Origin: Planctomycetota bacterium | Lineage (GTDB): Bacteria; Planctomycetota; Phycisphaerae; UBA1845 | DNA: 64,000 nt | NCBI GenBank assembly: GCA_029558835.1 | Contig: JAKQDH010000163.1 | Coordinates: 1-64,000 of the forward strand | Reading direction: 5' to 3' | Shown: positions 9,176 to 19,285 of the stretch, one piece after another | Position numbering within the stretch: position 1 is the stretch's first letter | How the letters are laid out: each line of letters begins with the position of its first letter | Notes under the pieces: model-generated | Databases searched by the model: none | What the model was told of the DNA's origin: nothing | What the model saw: the letters and a program-made list of their open reading frames with translations, nothing else | Position numbers and translations under genes: made by a program

Positions 9176-10036
9176 TCAGGGAGTCACAGCGTTGGTACCT
9201 TTCGTCTCCTCGGAGGATTTCGCCGCCTCCCCAACCGCCGCCGACCCGCTCGCGGCCGCGTCCTCCGGCCTGGCTACCTCGGACGACGCTCGCTGCGCCT
9301 GCAAGCGGACCAAGTCAACCACCTCTCGGACCTTCTGCGGGTCGTCAAGAACATCCCTGGCTAACGTCTCCAGTTCCGTCTCCCCGCCGCCCATCTCTCG
9401 CTGAAGTCTGAGCAGTTTCTCGATCAGCATGCCCCGATACAGGACCAGGTCGTTCTGGCGCATCACCTGTTCCCGCGCCGCGATCTCCTCCTGGCTTCGC
9501 CGTACCAACTCCTGATAGGCGGGGTCATCCGGGGGGCAGTCAAACTTGTGAACCACCGGGACCGTCTGAGCCGTTTGCGGCGGTCGGTGGTCGAGAATGG
9601 TATTCAGGCCGCGCAGACAAACCGTGGCGACCTCGCGTTGCGTTTCTCCGGACTTCTCGCGCAGGGCTGCCCGATGTTTCACCTCCAGCGCGTCCGCCCA
9701 GAAGACGTACACCTGGCAGCGCTTAGTCAGTTCCAGGGGTAACTCCAACGCCCTCCGGCAGTACTCGACGGTTTTGTCGGGCGCGCTCATGCCGTTCTGC
9801 GCGTAGATCACGGCAATCTCCGCGTAGATCATGCCCTTTTCTTCCGGGGTACGACTTCCTTCCAGAAGAGCCAGGCATTCCGCCTCCAGCTTCTCGCTGG
9901 GAGTGGTCACCCCACTCCTCTGCATGTCGATTGCCGCCAGGCTGCGCTGAAGGTCGCCGGCATCCGCCCACGCCGCTCCCGCCGCCGAACCGCAACAGAC
10001 CGCGACCGCGATGGTGTACTTGGCTAAGCGATTCAT
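9176..10036 (-). CDS. Exported hypothetical protein, helical
   Basis: A 286-residue protein with a signal peptide (MNRLAKYTIAVAVCCGSAAG, then AAWA). The body is helical with TPR-like spacing in the segment IAVIYAQNGMSAPDKTVEYC and a charged helix near residues 170-215; the tail is Ala/Ser/Glu rich and disordered. The ATG at 10036 is chosen because AAGGAC lies upstream and the signal peptide starts there. It follows the giant secreted-protein gene on the same strand by 65 bases, so they are probably one transcript and may act together at the envelope. No named family is recognised. Confidence 0.7.
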   Translation of the reverse strand: MNRLAKYTIAVAVCCGSAAGAAWADAGDLQRSLAAIDMQRSGVTTPSEKLEAECLALLEGSRTPEEKGMIYAEIAVIYAQNGMSAPDKTVEYCRRALELPLELTKRCQVYVFWADALEVKHRAALREKSGETQREVATVCLRGLNTILDHRPPQTAQTVPVVHKFDCPPDDPAYQELVRRSQEEIAAREQVMRQNDLVLYRGMLIEKLLRLQREMGGGETELETLARDVLDDPQKVREVVDLVRLQAQRASSEVARPEDAAASGSAAVGEAAKSSEETKGTNAVTP

Positions 10037-10101
10037 TTGGGACTGTCCTTTCTCGAACATCCACCGATGCTGGGCCATGCAGCACCCCATGCCCTGACTC
10101 A

Positions 10102-13100
10102 TCACTGCCACGGGCCCTGCCAGGACCCGTTGGCAGTGTTGGTGGCCTCGATAGACACTCTCGCGGCGGCATCCGCTCCACGGTAGTCTCGGGGGTGGTT
10201 TTCCCCGGGCAGCCAGGCCACCCAGTTACCGCCTTCGTCCTGGTATTCTTCGGGCACGCGGACGTCGATGTGGAAATCGACATACCCACCGCCCGGAGGG
10301 GGTTCGTCTAGCCTGCCGATGCCGTCGCCGCACTGCGACACGTCGTCCGTCGTCCCGTTGGCCGGGTTGACACTCCACGGAACAATAGCGGGGGCGCGGT
10401 TTCCAGCCGTGCCGTCAGGCCAGGTATACGCCTCCCCCGGGATGTTCTCGCGGAACTGAGCCCGGTAGAAGGAAACCGTCAGGGGCTGCACGGTGCAATC
10501 GAAGCGGGTCGAGGCACCAATCGTGTTGTTCGGCGGTCCCGCGGCGCCGCAGCCGTTGTTGGCGTTGACGGCGCTGTCCATGCCGGTCGGGGCGATGACC
10601 GTGTACTCGATATCACAGCTCGCCGTACCGAACGTGGCTTTGACCCTGGATACGGAGGGGCTCCTGCTGGCCGTGAACACGGTGCTGGTCCCGGAAACCG
10701 GGCTGACGATTCCGCCGCCGCTTACGGACCAGGTAACCACGACTCCGAAATTGGTGGAAACGGTCACCCTCTCTGCGATTCCAAGGGTGGTCCTGTCCCT
10801 GTTGGCCGGGGTTTCGGCCTCTGTCTGAGACGTCCGCGTCAGGACGGCGAGCGTCGCGGCGGTGCTCGTGACCTTGCCGCAGTCATCCGTGACCTCACAG
10901 GTAATCTGCGCTCCATGGTCGGCCGCTTGCACGTTGTTCACCATCAAGGTCAGGTTGTCGGTGCCCACGTTCACGCCGTTCTTCTTCCACTGGTAATGGA
11001 GAGTGCCCTCGCTGGAGGTTGCGGCAATCGTGAAAGTCGCGGCATCACCAAGAGCACAGACTCCCGTGTTCTGGGGTTGCTGCGTGATGGTCGGATGGTA
11101 CTTGGCGCACCGCGTGCCGGGGCCCTTGTAGACGCCGCCGCACTCCTCCTCCTTCTCCTCGACGCAGACGGCGTTGCCGTAGCAGCAGGCGCCCTTCTCG
11201 CAGGGGTCGGGCGTGCCGCAGGCCTCGCCGGGGAGGAACTCGCCGTTGAGGTCGTCGCAGCAGAAGTCGGTGGTGGTAACACACTGTCCGTTCGGCTTGC
11301 AGCAGGCGGCGGTCGCGTCGCATCCGGCGCCCTCGTGGAAGGTGCCGCCCGCGTCGAGGCAGCAGCGCTCGTAGGCTTCCTCGCACAGGCCGTTGTCGAA
11401 GCAGCAGGCCCCGTAGCCGCCGCAGGTCGTGCCGTTGCCCTGGAAGAAGCCGCCCGCGAAGTCGCAACACTCGCTTCTCGTAATGATGCAGTGCGTCAAG
11501 TCGGTGAAGCAGCAGGCCCCGGTCGGCGTGCAGGTCGAGTGATCGCCGAGGTACTGCCCGCCGGCGTCATCGCAGTCGGACTCCTTCCGGATTGAGCAGC
11601 CGCCGGACGAATCACAGCAGGCGCCTTCCGCAGGATCGCATTCACACCAGTCGCCAGACGGACAGGGCGGTTCACCCTCCGGTGGGCGGCAGGCGACGTT
11701 CGTATAGTCCAGACAGCACTCCGGATCGCCACACTCGCGCGAGAACAACTGCGTGCACGTCCCGCCGGGGCAGGCCGCGTCGTAGCACAGGTCACCATCG
11801 CGCAGCGGGCAATCCTGACACGAACCGTCGATGCACGTCACCTCGTAAATGCAGAACTTGCCCTTCGGCGGCCGCACTCGATGACGCTCCCGAGAACCCT
11901 GCTCCACCACGAACACGACCTGCTGCGACTCGGGATCGCCGGGAATCACCTCCTCGACGCCCGCGACGAACTGCGCGCCCGGCGACAGGTACAGCCCCAG
12001 GTCAGGATTCACCTCATGGACAAACGGGGACTCGAAGCTCTCCAACATCAGCGGTGGCAGGCCGGCCGTCCCGGTATCGAGCACTACCGTCTCCCCCGAG
12101 CCGCCGCCGGGCCCGGTGAATGCGTTCTGGAAGCCGGCGAAGTCCGCGAGATTCGCGGCGCCGCTGTGATCCAGATCGCTACAGACGAAGTCCCATTCCC
12201 CACACTCCCCGGCCGGACCCGTCAGGCCGAAGCACGCGAAAAACCCGTTGTAGTCATCCAGGTCGACGTCGCCGTCGCCATCCAGGTCGCCGCCGGGGCC
12301 GCAGCCGCCAACCCTGGTGAACGTCAGCAGCGGCTGGACATACAGCGTGGAGTTGAACGTCCCGCCGTTGGCGTGTGTCTTGGTGGCCGTCATCTGGCCC
12401 ATGGGCGCCGGCGTACTGGGTGAGAGACCAACGCGCACATCCCAGAAGCCGGGCAACCCGCCGTCGTGCAGCACCAGAATCGGCTCCGCTGAGCGCAGGC
12501 TCAGTTGGGTAATCTCGAGGGGAACCAACCCGATCGCCCCAACCGGCTCCCACGACTGCACCGGGTCGAACGGCCGCTCGATGACGGTATCCGTGTCGCT
12601 GGTCTCGGGATCAAGCGGTTCGCCCACGAAATAGACTGTCCCCTCGAACGGCTCGCTACCGGGGCCGAAGAAGCCGGCGGGAATCGTGTACTCGGCCGTG
12701 AAGTCCTGGTACGAGTTGTCAGGGTCGTCCTCGTGGTACGGTGTGTACCACAGGTCAGTGTGCGGTCCCCACTCTGACCATACTTCCAGCGTGTAGTTGC
12801 CGCACTGGGAGCCGTAGCCGTCGACCACGATGTAGTAGGTCAAACCCCCTTCCAGCGGAACGTCGGTCAAACGCGAGACGAAGTTCGCAAACTGCGGACT
12901 GCTGCACGCATCGTCGCTGCAGCCGATGACGGTACCGGGACATGACCCCGCGTAGACGTAGACCTTGGTGTCGTAGTTCGTGCCGTCCACGCAGAGGTCG
13001 ATCGTAACCGACTCGTTCTCGGCGGGCGTATAGGAGTACACCACGTCCGGAGCATGCGAGTTGCCATACGGACATACCTCATCGTAGTCGTGGGTGAAGT

Positions 13101-14199
13101 CGCAGGTATTGCCGGTGCTCGTGAAGGGCAGGGAGCCGACGGAGAAGGCGACGGCGCACGTGTCCCCCGTAGGCGGGGGCTGGGCCGGCTCACAAAGCAG
13201 CGTGGCCACGTAGTCCGCACCGCAGGGCACCCCGCTGAATCCCGAGGTGGCAGCCCAGAGCCAGACGAGCCCGGGTCCGACGCCCGTCTGGCTCGTCTGC
13301 ACGGAGAACTCCACGCAGGCGTCCCCGGTGCCGCTGGCGATGATCTCGAAGTCGGAGCAGTCGCCCGAGACGGCATGGATGATGATGCCCAGCGTCGGCG
13401 CCTCGCCCCGCAGCGTCCAGGTCAGCACCGTTGGTTCAGCCAGGGCGACCTCGTACCAGTCGGTGTCGCGGTACTCGATCCCCTCGAACAGGAAGGTGCC
13501 GTACCGGGCGCACATCACCTGCCCACAGGAAATCGGCTGAAAGACGGCCGGTATGGAGCCGCAGCCGCCGTTGTACTCGTCTTCGTAACCACTGTGGCAG
13601 TCGGGCTCCCCCTCCGGCACCCCGCCGGCGGGACACTCCAGCACGCATTCGTTGTCGGGCTCAACCGTGAGATGGTAACTGCCGCAGGCCGTGCCGTAGC
13701 CGTCCACCACGATGTAGTACGTTCGCCCGGCCAGCAGCTCCACCTCCGTCAAGTAGGACACGTGGTTGGGCGGGTACTGCGGCGTGTTGCACGCGTCGTC
13801 GTTGCAGGCGACCACCGGTCCCGGGCACGTCGCCGCGTAGACGTACAGCTTCGTGTTGTAGTCCGTGCCGTCGTTGCAGAGGCTGATCGTGACTACTTCG
13901 TCCACGGAAGGTGTGTACGCGTAGACCACGTCCGGCGCGATCGAGCCGCTGAATGGGCAAACCGCGTCGTAGTTGTTGGCATAGCCGCACGTCGTGCCCC
14001 AGTCCTCGAAGGGCAACCCCGGGATGACGACGGCCTCGGCGCAGGTATCGCCGCCCTGACGGAGGGCCGCAGCAGCGGGCGGCGTCCGGCCGACGGAGCC
14101 CGCCCCGACGACCTCGCGTTTGCCGGTCAGTGGGTCCCCGAGCATCACTGCGGCGGTCAGGGCGAACACCAGCGCAACGAGCGAAGTTGATCTGACCAT
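10102..14199 (-). CDS. Giant secreted multidomain Cys-rich protein
   Basis: About 1365 residues, with a signal peptide (MVRSTSLVALVFALTAAVML). In order: a PPC-like domain starting GDTCAEAVVIPGLPF (about 49-190), a second copy starting GDTCAVAFSVGSLPF (about 345-480), a dockerin-like or EF-hand-like segment (GDLDGDGDVDLDDYNGFF, about 635-695), five tandem ~35-residue Cys modules of the form GACC-x-C-x-C-GG (about 858-1030), an Ig-like domain (TITQQPQNTG ... YQWKKNG, about 1035-1120), and a beta-rich end. The repeats and calcium-type loops suggest a surface adhesin or matrix protein. The start at 14199 gives a clean signal peptide; the longer frame to 14283 does not. Function unknown. Confidence 0.85.
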   Translation of the reverse strand: MVRSTSLVALVFALTAAVMLGDPLTGKREVVGAGSVGRTPPAAAALRQGGDTCAEAVVIPGLPFEDWGTTCGYANNYDAVCPFSGSIAPDVVYAYTPSVDEVVTISLCNDGTDYNTKLYVYAATCPGPVVACNDDACNTPQYPPNHVSYLTEVELLAGRTYYIVVDGYGTACGSYHLTVEPDNECVLECPAGGVPEGEPDCHSGYEDEYNGGCGSIPAVFQPISCGQVMCARYGTFLFEGIEYRDTDWYEVALAEPTVLTWTLRGEAPTLGIIIHAVSGDCSDFEIIASGTGDACVEFSVQTSQTGVGPGLVWLWAATSGFSGVPCGADYVATLLCEPAQPPPTGDTCAVAFSVGSLPFTSTGNTCDFTHDYDEVCPYGNSHAPDVVYSYTPAENESVTIDLCVDGTNYDTKVYVYAGSCPGTVIGCSDDACSSPQFANFVSRLTDVPLEGGLTYYIVVDGYGSQCGNYTLEVWSEWGPHTDLWYTPYHEDDPDNSYQDFTAEYTIPAGFFGPGSEPFEGTVYFVGEPLDPETSDTDTVIERPFDPVQSWEPVGAIGLVPLEITQLSLRSAEPILVLHDGGLPGFWDVRVGLSPSTPAPMGQMTATKTHANGGTFNSTLYVQPLLTFTRVGGCGPGGDLDGDGDVDLDDYNGFFACFGLTGPAGECGEWDFVCSDLDHSGAANLADFAGFQNAFTGPGGGSGETVVLDTGTAGLPPLMLESFESPFVHEVNPDLGLYLSPGAQFVAGVEEVIPGDPESQQVVFVVEQGSRERHRVRPPKGKFCIYEVTCIDGSCQDCPLRDGDLCYDAACPGGTCTQLFSRECGDPECCLDYTNVACRPPEGEPPCPSGDWCECDPAEGACCDSSGGCSIRKESDCDDAGGQYLGDHSTCTPTGACCFTDLTHCIITRSECCDFAGGFFQGNGTTCGGYGACCFDNGLCEEAYERCCLDAGGTFHEGAGCDATAACCKPNGQCVTTTDFCCDDLNGEFLPGEACGTPDPCEKGACCYGNAVCVEEKEEECGGVYKGPGTRCAKYHPTITQQPQNTGVCALGDAATFTIAATSSEGTLHYQWKKNGVNVGTDNLTLMVNNVQAADHGAQITCEVTDDCGKVTSTAATLAVLTRTSQTEAETPANRDRTTLGIAERVTVSTNFGVVVTWSVSGGGIVSPVSGTSTVFTASRSPSVSRVKATFGTASCDIEYTVIAPTGMDSAVNANNGCGAAGPPNNTIGASTRFDCTVQPLTVSFYRAQFRENIPGEAYTWPDGTAGNRAPAIVPWSVNPANGTTDDVSQCGDGIGRLDEPPPGGGYVDFHIDVRVPEEYQDEGGNWVAWLPGENHPRDYRGADAAARVSIEATNTANGSWQGPWQ

Positions 14200-14330
14200 G
14201 ACATTGTCCCCCACGGCATGACTGTCCCCCGCGATATTCCCCCAGGAATGTCGGCGGAGTCGCTCAGGTTCGGGCCGGCGCACCGAGTGAAGTGAGTCCC
14301 CAGTCCCGCTGGCCTCAACAAGTGTGCTTC

Positions 14331-14360
14331 AGGATACCACGCGGCGGGGCGCAAAGTCAA
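14331..14360 (-). promoter_or_regulatory. Candidate sigma-70 promoter of the giant secreted-protein gene
   Basis: On the minus strand TTGACT (14355-14360), an 18-base spacer and TATCCT (14331-14336). The start would fall near 14324, giving a leader of about 125 bases before the ATG at 14199. Confidence 0.4.
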
Positions 14361-14469
14361 GCCAGGGCACGAAGCCTACGGGCGGCTGCCGTGGGGTCCG
14401 CGACACATTGAGTGCCTTGCTGAGCGCGGCAGGGTCGGTCTGTTCGTGCCGTCACCCCCCCGGTTCCTG

Positions 14470-14600
14470 GTATGCATGGGCGCCAGGCCCTCATCCGCCG
14501 CGGGCGGGGGTGGGCAGGCGCCGCGGCTGCGGAGGCGTGCTTACCCGTGATAGAGGTCGCGGGAAAGCGTAGCCCGCCCAACGCCGAAGCCGCTAAACGT
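14470..14600. repeat. Interspersed repeat, family B (diverged copy)
   Basis: Contains GGGCGGGGGTGGGCAGG, GGAGGCGTGCTTACCCG, TCGCGGGAAAGC and an end reading CGCTAAACGT, matching in order the copies at 29722, 45657, 60314 and 62283. The rest of 14200-14733 holds no gene. Confidence 0.65.
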
Positions 14601-14733
14601 CTACGCCACTGCGTGGCCGACGCCACGCCTGCAGCGGGCCGCCCAACGAGCGTGCGCCCCCCCGCGCCCCGGCCGTGGGGTTCGGCCGTTCCGTAACGGT
14701 CGGGCTCCGCGGTGTCGGCGCCGCGCCGGTGAT

Positions 14734-16740
14734 TCAGAAGAACTTCTCCACGCGCACCGGGCGGTCCGGCAGGAAGGTGCCGGCGCGGAACGCCTCCGCA
14801 TGCATCAGGACGACGTTGCCTTCCGCATGCGACTTGCCTGCCCGACAGTGCAGCGACCGCAGGCCGCCGAGCCAGCGTCGGGCATCGCCGACGAAGAGCA
14901 GGTCGCCTTCCTTGACGTGGAGGCGATACATGTCCTGCACGCCGAGGCGAACCAGCGGGTACTCAGGTGGATTCTGTCCGGACTCGGCCAACTCGTGACG
15001 GCGATCACGCTGCTCCGGCGTTTCCTGGTCGCTTACGTGGGCAACGTACTCCTCGAAGGTCAGGCTGGGCGTGGCGGGAGTGGTGCCATCCGGGGAGACG
15101 CGGATCGCGGCTTTGATCGGTCGTCCGCGCTGGAAGTCCGGCTCAGCGCCCTTGAACCTGCGCCGCCCCAGGTCGATCGAGCCGATCCACAGGCCGGCAA
15201 TCTCGTGCAGCGGCTTGGGCTTCGTGAAAAGCGAGATTACGATACCGATCGTGCCGGCGACCAGCAGGCCGAACAAGGCGGTGATGTACGAGTAGGTTCC
15301 GTCCTGGGCGGGCTCGCTCCCATGCAGGTCGGCAATGGGCTTCACCAGCGCGGGGAAGAACTTCGACGCGTAAATGAGAGCCGCCCCGAGGAACATCGAC
15401 CAGAACGCGGCCGCCGGCGTGTAGCGCTTCCAGAATGCGCCGAGAAACACGGACATGACCAGCGGGGGCGTCACGGCCGCGATGAACTCGCCGTGGGTCC
15501 GGTAGAGGTCCTGCTTGAACGAGAAGTAGATGCCCAGCCCCAGGCTGATGCCTGACCCGACCAGTGTCACCCAGCGCGCGGTGGCGAGGTAATGCCGATC
15601 GGGGGCGTGCTTCTTGATATACGGTTGATAGATATCGTAGACGAACAGGGCGGCCACGGCGTTGGTGAGCGTGTCAATGGTGGACATCAGCGCGGCGCAC
15701 AGTGCTGCCAGTACGAACCCGAACACGCCGGGATGGCAGACCAGCTCCGCCACCGTCACGAACACTTGCGTTGAGCTGGTGTCGGGATCCAGTTGCCCGC
15801 GTGCCACCATGGCCCGCCCCACCCAGCCCGCGCAGCTCACCACCACCGCGGAGATGGGCAGCAGGAACACCGTGTTGAACAGGATGCACTTGCGGCCGTC
15901 GTTGACGCTCTTGGCCGCCAGGAAGCGCATGATGAGGCCCTGGTTGATGAAGAGGAAGGTGATGCTGCTGGCGATGCCGTCCTGCCAGAAGATGCCCACG
16001 AAGTTGAAGTCCTCGGGGCGAGCGAAGCCGGCGAAGGGCAGGCGCGCGGGGAGGTCGAGACTGGTCCACCAACTGCGCAGGCCGGCCACGATCCCGCCGT
16101 CCATGCCCAGGTGGTCCAACCCCAGCAGCAGCAGCACGCCACCCGCCAGCAGCAACATGGCCCCCTGAGCCAAGTCGGTGAAGATGACGGCCGTCTGTCC
16201 CCCGACGGCCACGTAGATCGTCGTCGCGACGGTAATGACGACCATGGCCGTGTAGAGGTTGACACCCAGCACGGCGTGGGCGGCCACGCCCAGCGTGTAG
16301 ATGTTGTAGCCGATGTAGGCGATCAGATACGTCAGCAGGATGATCACGGCCATCAGGCGGCTGCGGCCGTCGAAGCGGCGTTGGAAATACTCGGGGATCG
16401 AGCGCACGCGGGCGAAGTAGATGATCGGCAGCCAGCCGAACATGAAGAACGGCACGAAGAACCAGTCGTTCATGTAGGTCATCGAGCTCGACATGCCGTA
16501 CTCGAAGCCCTTCTGCGAGTACTTGATGAAGCTGTAGGAACCCACTCCGGTGGCCACCATGCTGAAGCCGATGAGCCACCAACTGAACCGCTGTCCGCCA
16601 AAAAAAAAGTCACGCGTGGTCCGCGTGGTCCGTCCGAAGAACGTGCCGAACCCCAGAATCCCCACGAAATACGCGATGATGATCACGTAGTCGAGCGTGG
16701 TGCCGCGGGCTTGTGCTTGTGCGAGCAGAGTGCCGGTCAT
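14734..16740 (-). CDS. Sodium:solute symporter (SSS family) with C-terminal extension
   Basis: A 668-residue membrane transporter of the SSS family, importing a solute with sodium. Around 13 hydrophobic helices occupy residues 15-555, with SSS-like features: GGQRFSWWLIGFSMVATGVG, RVRSIPEYFQRRFDGRSRL and ALCAALMSTIDTLTNAVAAL, the last being the conserved region with sodium-binding Ser/Thr. About 110 hydrophilic C-terminal residues follow the last helix and are not part of the usual SSS core. The ATG at 16740 overlaps the stop of the upstream small membrane gene by 4 bases (ATGA), showing translational coupling. Substrate cannot be assigned; sugars or carboxylates are possible. Confidence 0.9.
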   Translation of the reverse strand: MTGTLLAQAQARGTTLDYVIIIAYFVGILGFGTFFGRTTRTTRDFFFGGQRFSWWLIGFSMVATGVGSYSFIKYSQKGFEYGMSSSMTYMNDWFFVPFFMFGWLPIIYFARVRSIPEYFQRRFDGRSRLMAVIILLTYLIAYIGYNIYTLGVAAHAVLGVNLYTAMVVITVATTIYVAVGGQTAVIFTDLAQGAMLLLAGGVLLLLGLDHLGMDGGIVAGLRSWWTSLDLPARLPFAGFARPEDFNFVGIFWQDGIASSITFLFINQGLIMRFLAAKSVNDGRKCILFNTVFLLPISAVVVSCAGWVGRAMVARGQLDPDTSSTQVFVTVAELVCHPGVFGFVLAALCAALMSTIDTLTNAVAALFVYDIYQPYIKKHAPDRHYLATARWVTLVGSGISLGLGIYFSFKQDLYRTHGEFIAAVTPPLVMSVFLGAFWKRYTPAAAFWSMFLGAALIYASKFFPALVKPIADLHGSEPAQDGTYSYITALFGLLVAGTIGIVISLFTKPKPLHEIAGLWIGSIDLGRRRFKGAEPDFQRGRPIKAAIRVSPDGTTPATPSLTFEEYVAHVSDQETPEQRDRRHELAESGQNPPEYPLVRLGVQDMYRLHVKEGDLLFVGDARRWLGGLRSLHCRAGKSHAEGNVVLMHAEAFRAGTFLPDRPVRVEKFF

Positions 16741-16979
16741 GCGGGGGGCCCTCCGGTGGGCGTCGCCGGCAGCACGTACAACGCCGCCAGGTACCACAGC
16801 AGGTGAATCCCCGCATACCAGGCGAACCCGAACACGAGCACGCCCAGCCAGAAGCGGTCCTCGCGCCGACTCAGGTTGCAGCTTCGGTAGCCCAGGATCA
16901 GGGCCAGGCCGATCACGAAGACGACCCCACCGACACCGTATTGGTACAGGTAGGGCCACCAGTATTCGGGAATGCCCAT
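16737..16979 (-). CDS. Small membrane partner of the SSS transporter
   Basis: An 80-residue protein with two clear transmembrane helices (VGGVVFVIGLALILGY and FWLGVLVFGFAWYAGIHLLW) separated by a short basic loop. The ATG at 16979 has GAGGAGA upstream, so the longer frame is unlikely. Its stop overlaps the transporter start by 4 bases, so it almost certainly works with or stabilises it, as small DUF-type partners do for several SSS transporters. I do not recognise a named family. Confidence 0.75.
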   Translation of the reverse strand: MGIPEYWWPYLYQYGVGGVVFVIGLALILGYRSCNLSRREDRFWLGVLVFGFAWYAGIHLLWYLAALYVLPATPTGGPPA

Positions 16980-17903
16980 GGCTGTTCTCCTCGTTGAGTC
17001 ACAACCGACGACCCGCGTGGGCGGAGACAACCGGCGCCGCGGCGGCCTGCCCAGGGGAAGCGAGGGTAATGTACGGCAACGGCCAAGTCAGGGGAAGCGC
17101 TGCGCCGAGAAGGCGAGGCGTGCGGGCGACTCGCACGCCGCTGATCGCCGGCGCCCGGACGGGCCCCAGCGGGAGACGGTTGCGCGCCCCACCGGCACGG
17201 CCTGCGGGGAGGTCCGCTACGGAACTGGGGCGATGCGGGGGGTATTGCCCATTCGCCCCGCGAACTTGCGGCCCGTGTTGTCCGCTTGTCGGCGGTTGCG
17301 GACGAACTTCAATGGGCCTTGATCTTGCGGGGTGTGCGGGTTGTGAATTGATTCTGTCGCCGGCGCGCCAATGGCTGTAAGTCGTGGTGGTGCAAGGAGT
17401 CGCGGCCGGACAACACGATCGCGGTTTGGTTAGCTCACCCCAACGGATGTCGGCGCGCCAAGTTGGGGAGTTTGGCCGTGAATTAGCGCCTTTTTCATTG
17501 TCGATGAACATGTGGACGCGAGGTTCGGCGTAGAATGCGGGGACGATCGAGGGGGCCGGGATGCGCCTGGATGAGGGGACTGATCTCGCTGCCGCGGTTC
17601 TTTAGCGCTACTGCCTTGAGAATCGTAGCCGGGTGGGGTAGTATGCGGCTTGAGGCGTGCCCGGCGGCGTGGCGGGCACGTGAGTCTCCGCGGAGCGGCG
17701 GCGCGTCGCTCGCGTATCCGTTGGCGCAACATGGTGACGGCGTGCGGGGGATGGTCCCTAGCCGTTGAGGTCGGCGCGGATCACGCAGGCGGGGGAAGGT
17801 GCAGCGGCAGGGCGGTGATCGGCGCTCGACGATTGCAGCGCCCGGTGGCTGCGTCTTCGGCACCGGGCAAGGCAGGAAGGCAACAACATCGGAGGCGAGC
17901 CAA
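16980..17903. other. Long intergenic region between divergent genes
   Basis: About 920 bases without a supported gene; all open frames are composition artefacts. It must hold the promoters of both the transporter operon (minus) and the prepilin-type gene (plus). The only site I can point to is the plus-strand candidate at 17616-17644. Confidence 0.5.
17616..17644 (+). promoter_or_regulatory. Candidate sigma-70 promoter for the prepilin-type gene
   Basis: TTGAGA (17616-17621), a 17-base spacer and TAGTAT (17639-17644). It would give a leader of about 250 bases before the GTG at 17904. Four of six bases match at the -10, so this is tentative. Confidence 0.3.
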
Positions 17904-19052
17904 GTGGTACCCGGCACGAAGGTCTCACGGAGGCGCGGTAAGTATCACTGGTCACGACCGGCGGGGCGCGGGGACAGTGGACGCGCCGGCTTTACGCTGG
18001 TGGAACTGCTGGTGGTGATCGCGATCATTGCGTTGCTGCTGTCGATTCTGCTGCCGAGCCTGGCCTCGGCGCGGGGCGCGGCGAAGGCGGCCGCCTGCGC
18101 GGCGCAGCTCCACGGATGCGGCAACGGCTTGGCCGCGTATGGCACGGAGTTCAACGAGTGGCTGCCGGGGTACAACACGTCCGGCGTGGCCATCCGGGCG
18201 CTGCGCTTCAAGGCCACGTCGGAGTCTTGGCGACTGAAGAAGCCCAAGGTTCCCGTGCAGCCGCAGGATTGGATCACCCCGTTCCTCAACCTGGAGGGCA
18301 GCCTGCCTGACAGCCGGGCCGAGCGTTTCCGGATCGCTACAGATCACTACAAGTGCCCTTCACAGCGGGCAGTACAGTCGCGGCTGTACCCATTCAGCGG
18401 CGGCGGCGTGCCGGATTGGGCTGAGTTCACGGCCATGGAGGACTGGGTGGCGCTGAGCTACCTGATGCCGGTGCACTTTCAGCTTTGGGGACAGCGACAG
18501 AACGACGAACCGCAGGCGCCAATGTTGGGCATCCCCGGAATGATGGTGCGCGTGAAGGCGGCGGATCCGGAGTGGGAGGTGCGCGTGCACGACTATGTTT
18601 CGCGGATCGGGCGGGTGGGAGCCCCCGCGCAGAAGGTCGCTGCCGCCGACGGCACGCGGTACCTCACGGACCAGGACACCCTTGATCACGACGTAAGCCC
18701 CTTTCCCACCGACTTCGGATCGTTTAGCTCGTCGGGGGCATGGTGGCAGGGTTCGACCGCGTACGGTGTGGCTATGCCCGGCACAAACTGGGATGACGAG
18801 CCGATCACCGCTCGCTCGCCGAGCAACGGGCGGAACCTGAGCCTGTCGTATCGACACGGCAAGGGCTCGTCAGCCGGCGGCAGTTGCCAAGGCAACAAGG
18901 GCGCCATCAACGCGCTGTTCTTTGACGGACACGTGAAGACGCTCTACGACCGTGAGTCACGCAAGATCGATCTCTGGTATCCGAGGGGAGCGGTATTGCA
19001 GGCTCCGGAGGAGGGAATGCACAAGGTGGAGGAGAACTACGTGATTCGGTGA
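17904..19052 (+). CDS. Prepilin-type N-cleavage protein, planctomycete pseudopilin
   Basis: A 382-residue type IV pilin-like protein. After a basic leader, GFTLVELLVVIAIIALLLSI forms the prepilin peptidase site (G before FTLVE) and the hydrophobic helix. The C-terminal region carries the H-x9-DG type signature of planctomycete secretion-associated proteins (INALFFDGHVKTLYD). I use a GTG start at 17904 because GGAGG lies 8 bases upstream; the ATG at 17799 would add an implausible 35 residues to the leader. These proteins are abundant in planctomycetes, processed by PilD-type peptidases and presumed to act in a type II secretion-like system; the individual role is unknown. Confidence 0.85.
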   Translation: MVPGTKVSRRRGKYHWSRPAGRGDSGRAGFTLVELLVVIAIIALLLSILLPSLASARGAAKAAACAAQLHGCGNGLAAYGTEFNEWLPGYNTSGVAIRALRFKATSESWRLKKPKVPVQPQDWITPFLNLEGSLPDSRAERFRIATDHYKCPSQRAVQSRLYPFSGGGVPDWAEFTAMEDWVALSYLMPVHFQLWGQRQNDEPQAPMLGIPGMMVRVKAADPEWEVRVHDYVSRIGRVGAPAQKVAAADGTRYLTDQDTLDHDVSPFPTDFGSFSSSGAWWQGSTAYGVAMPGTNWDDEPITARSPSNGRNLSLSYRHGKGSSAGGSCQGNKGAINALFFDGHVKTLYDRESRKIDLWYPRGAVLQAPEEGMHKVEENYVIR

Positions 19053-19285
19053 GCGGGGGTCACGGTTCGGTGCGGCGCGAGGTTCCTGTTCTGCCGGCGG
19101 GTGGGAGGGGCACTTCCACGCGGCGACGAGAGTTTCGGGGTGGCGAGGCGGTGGGAGAGGGGAATTCAGGTCCCGGGTGCGGGCCCGGCTGGCTCGAGCG
19201 TGCAGACAGCCGGGGCCGGGCTGACGCCTTTGCCCGGTGGTGCGACCCCAACCCATGTCATTAGGTTTCAGGAGGAGTCAAGAGG

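Noticed and set aside
8569-9411. A 280-residue plus-strand frame
   Set aside because: Crosses two repeat elements, shows no motif, and overlaps the end of the minus-strand gene at 9176.
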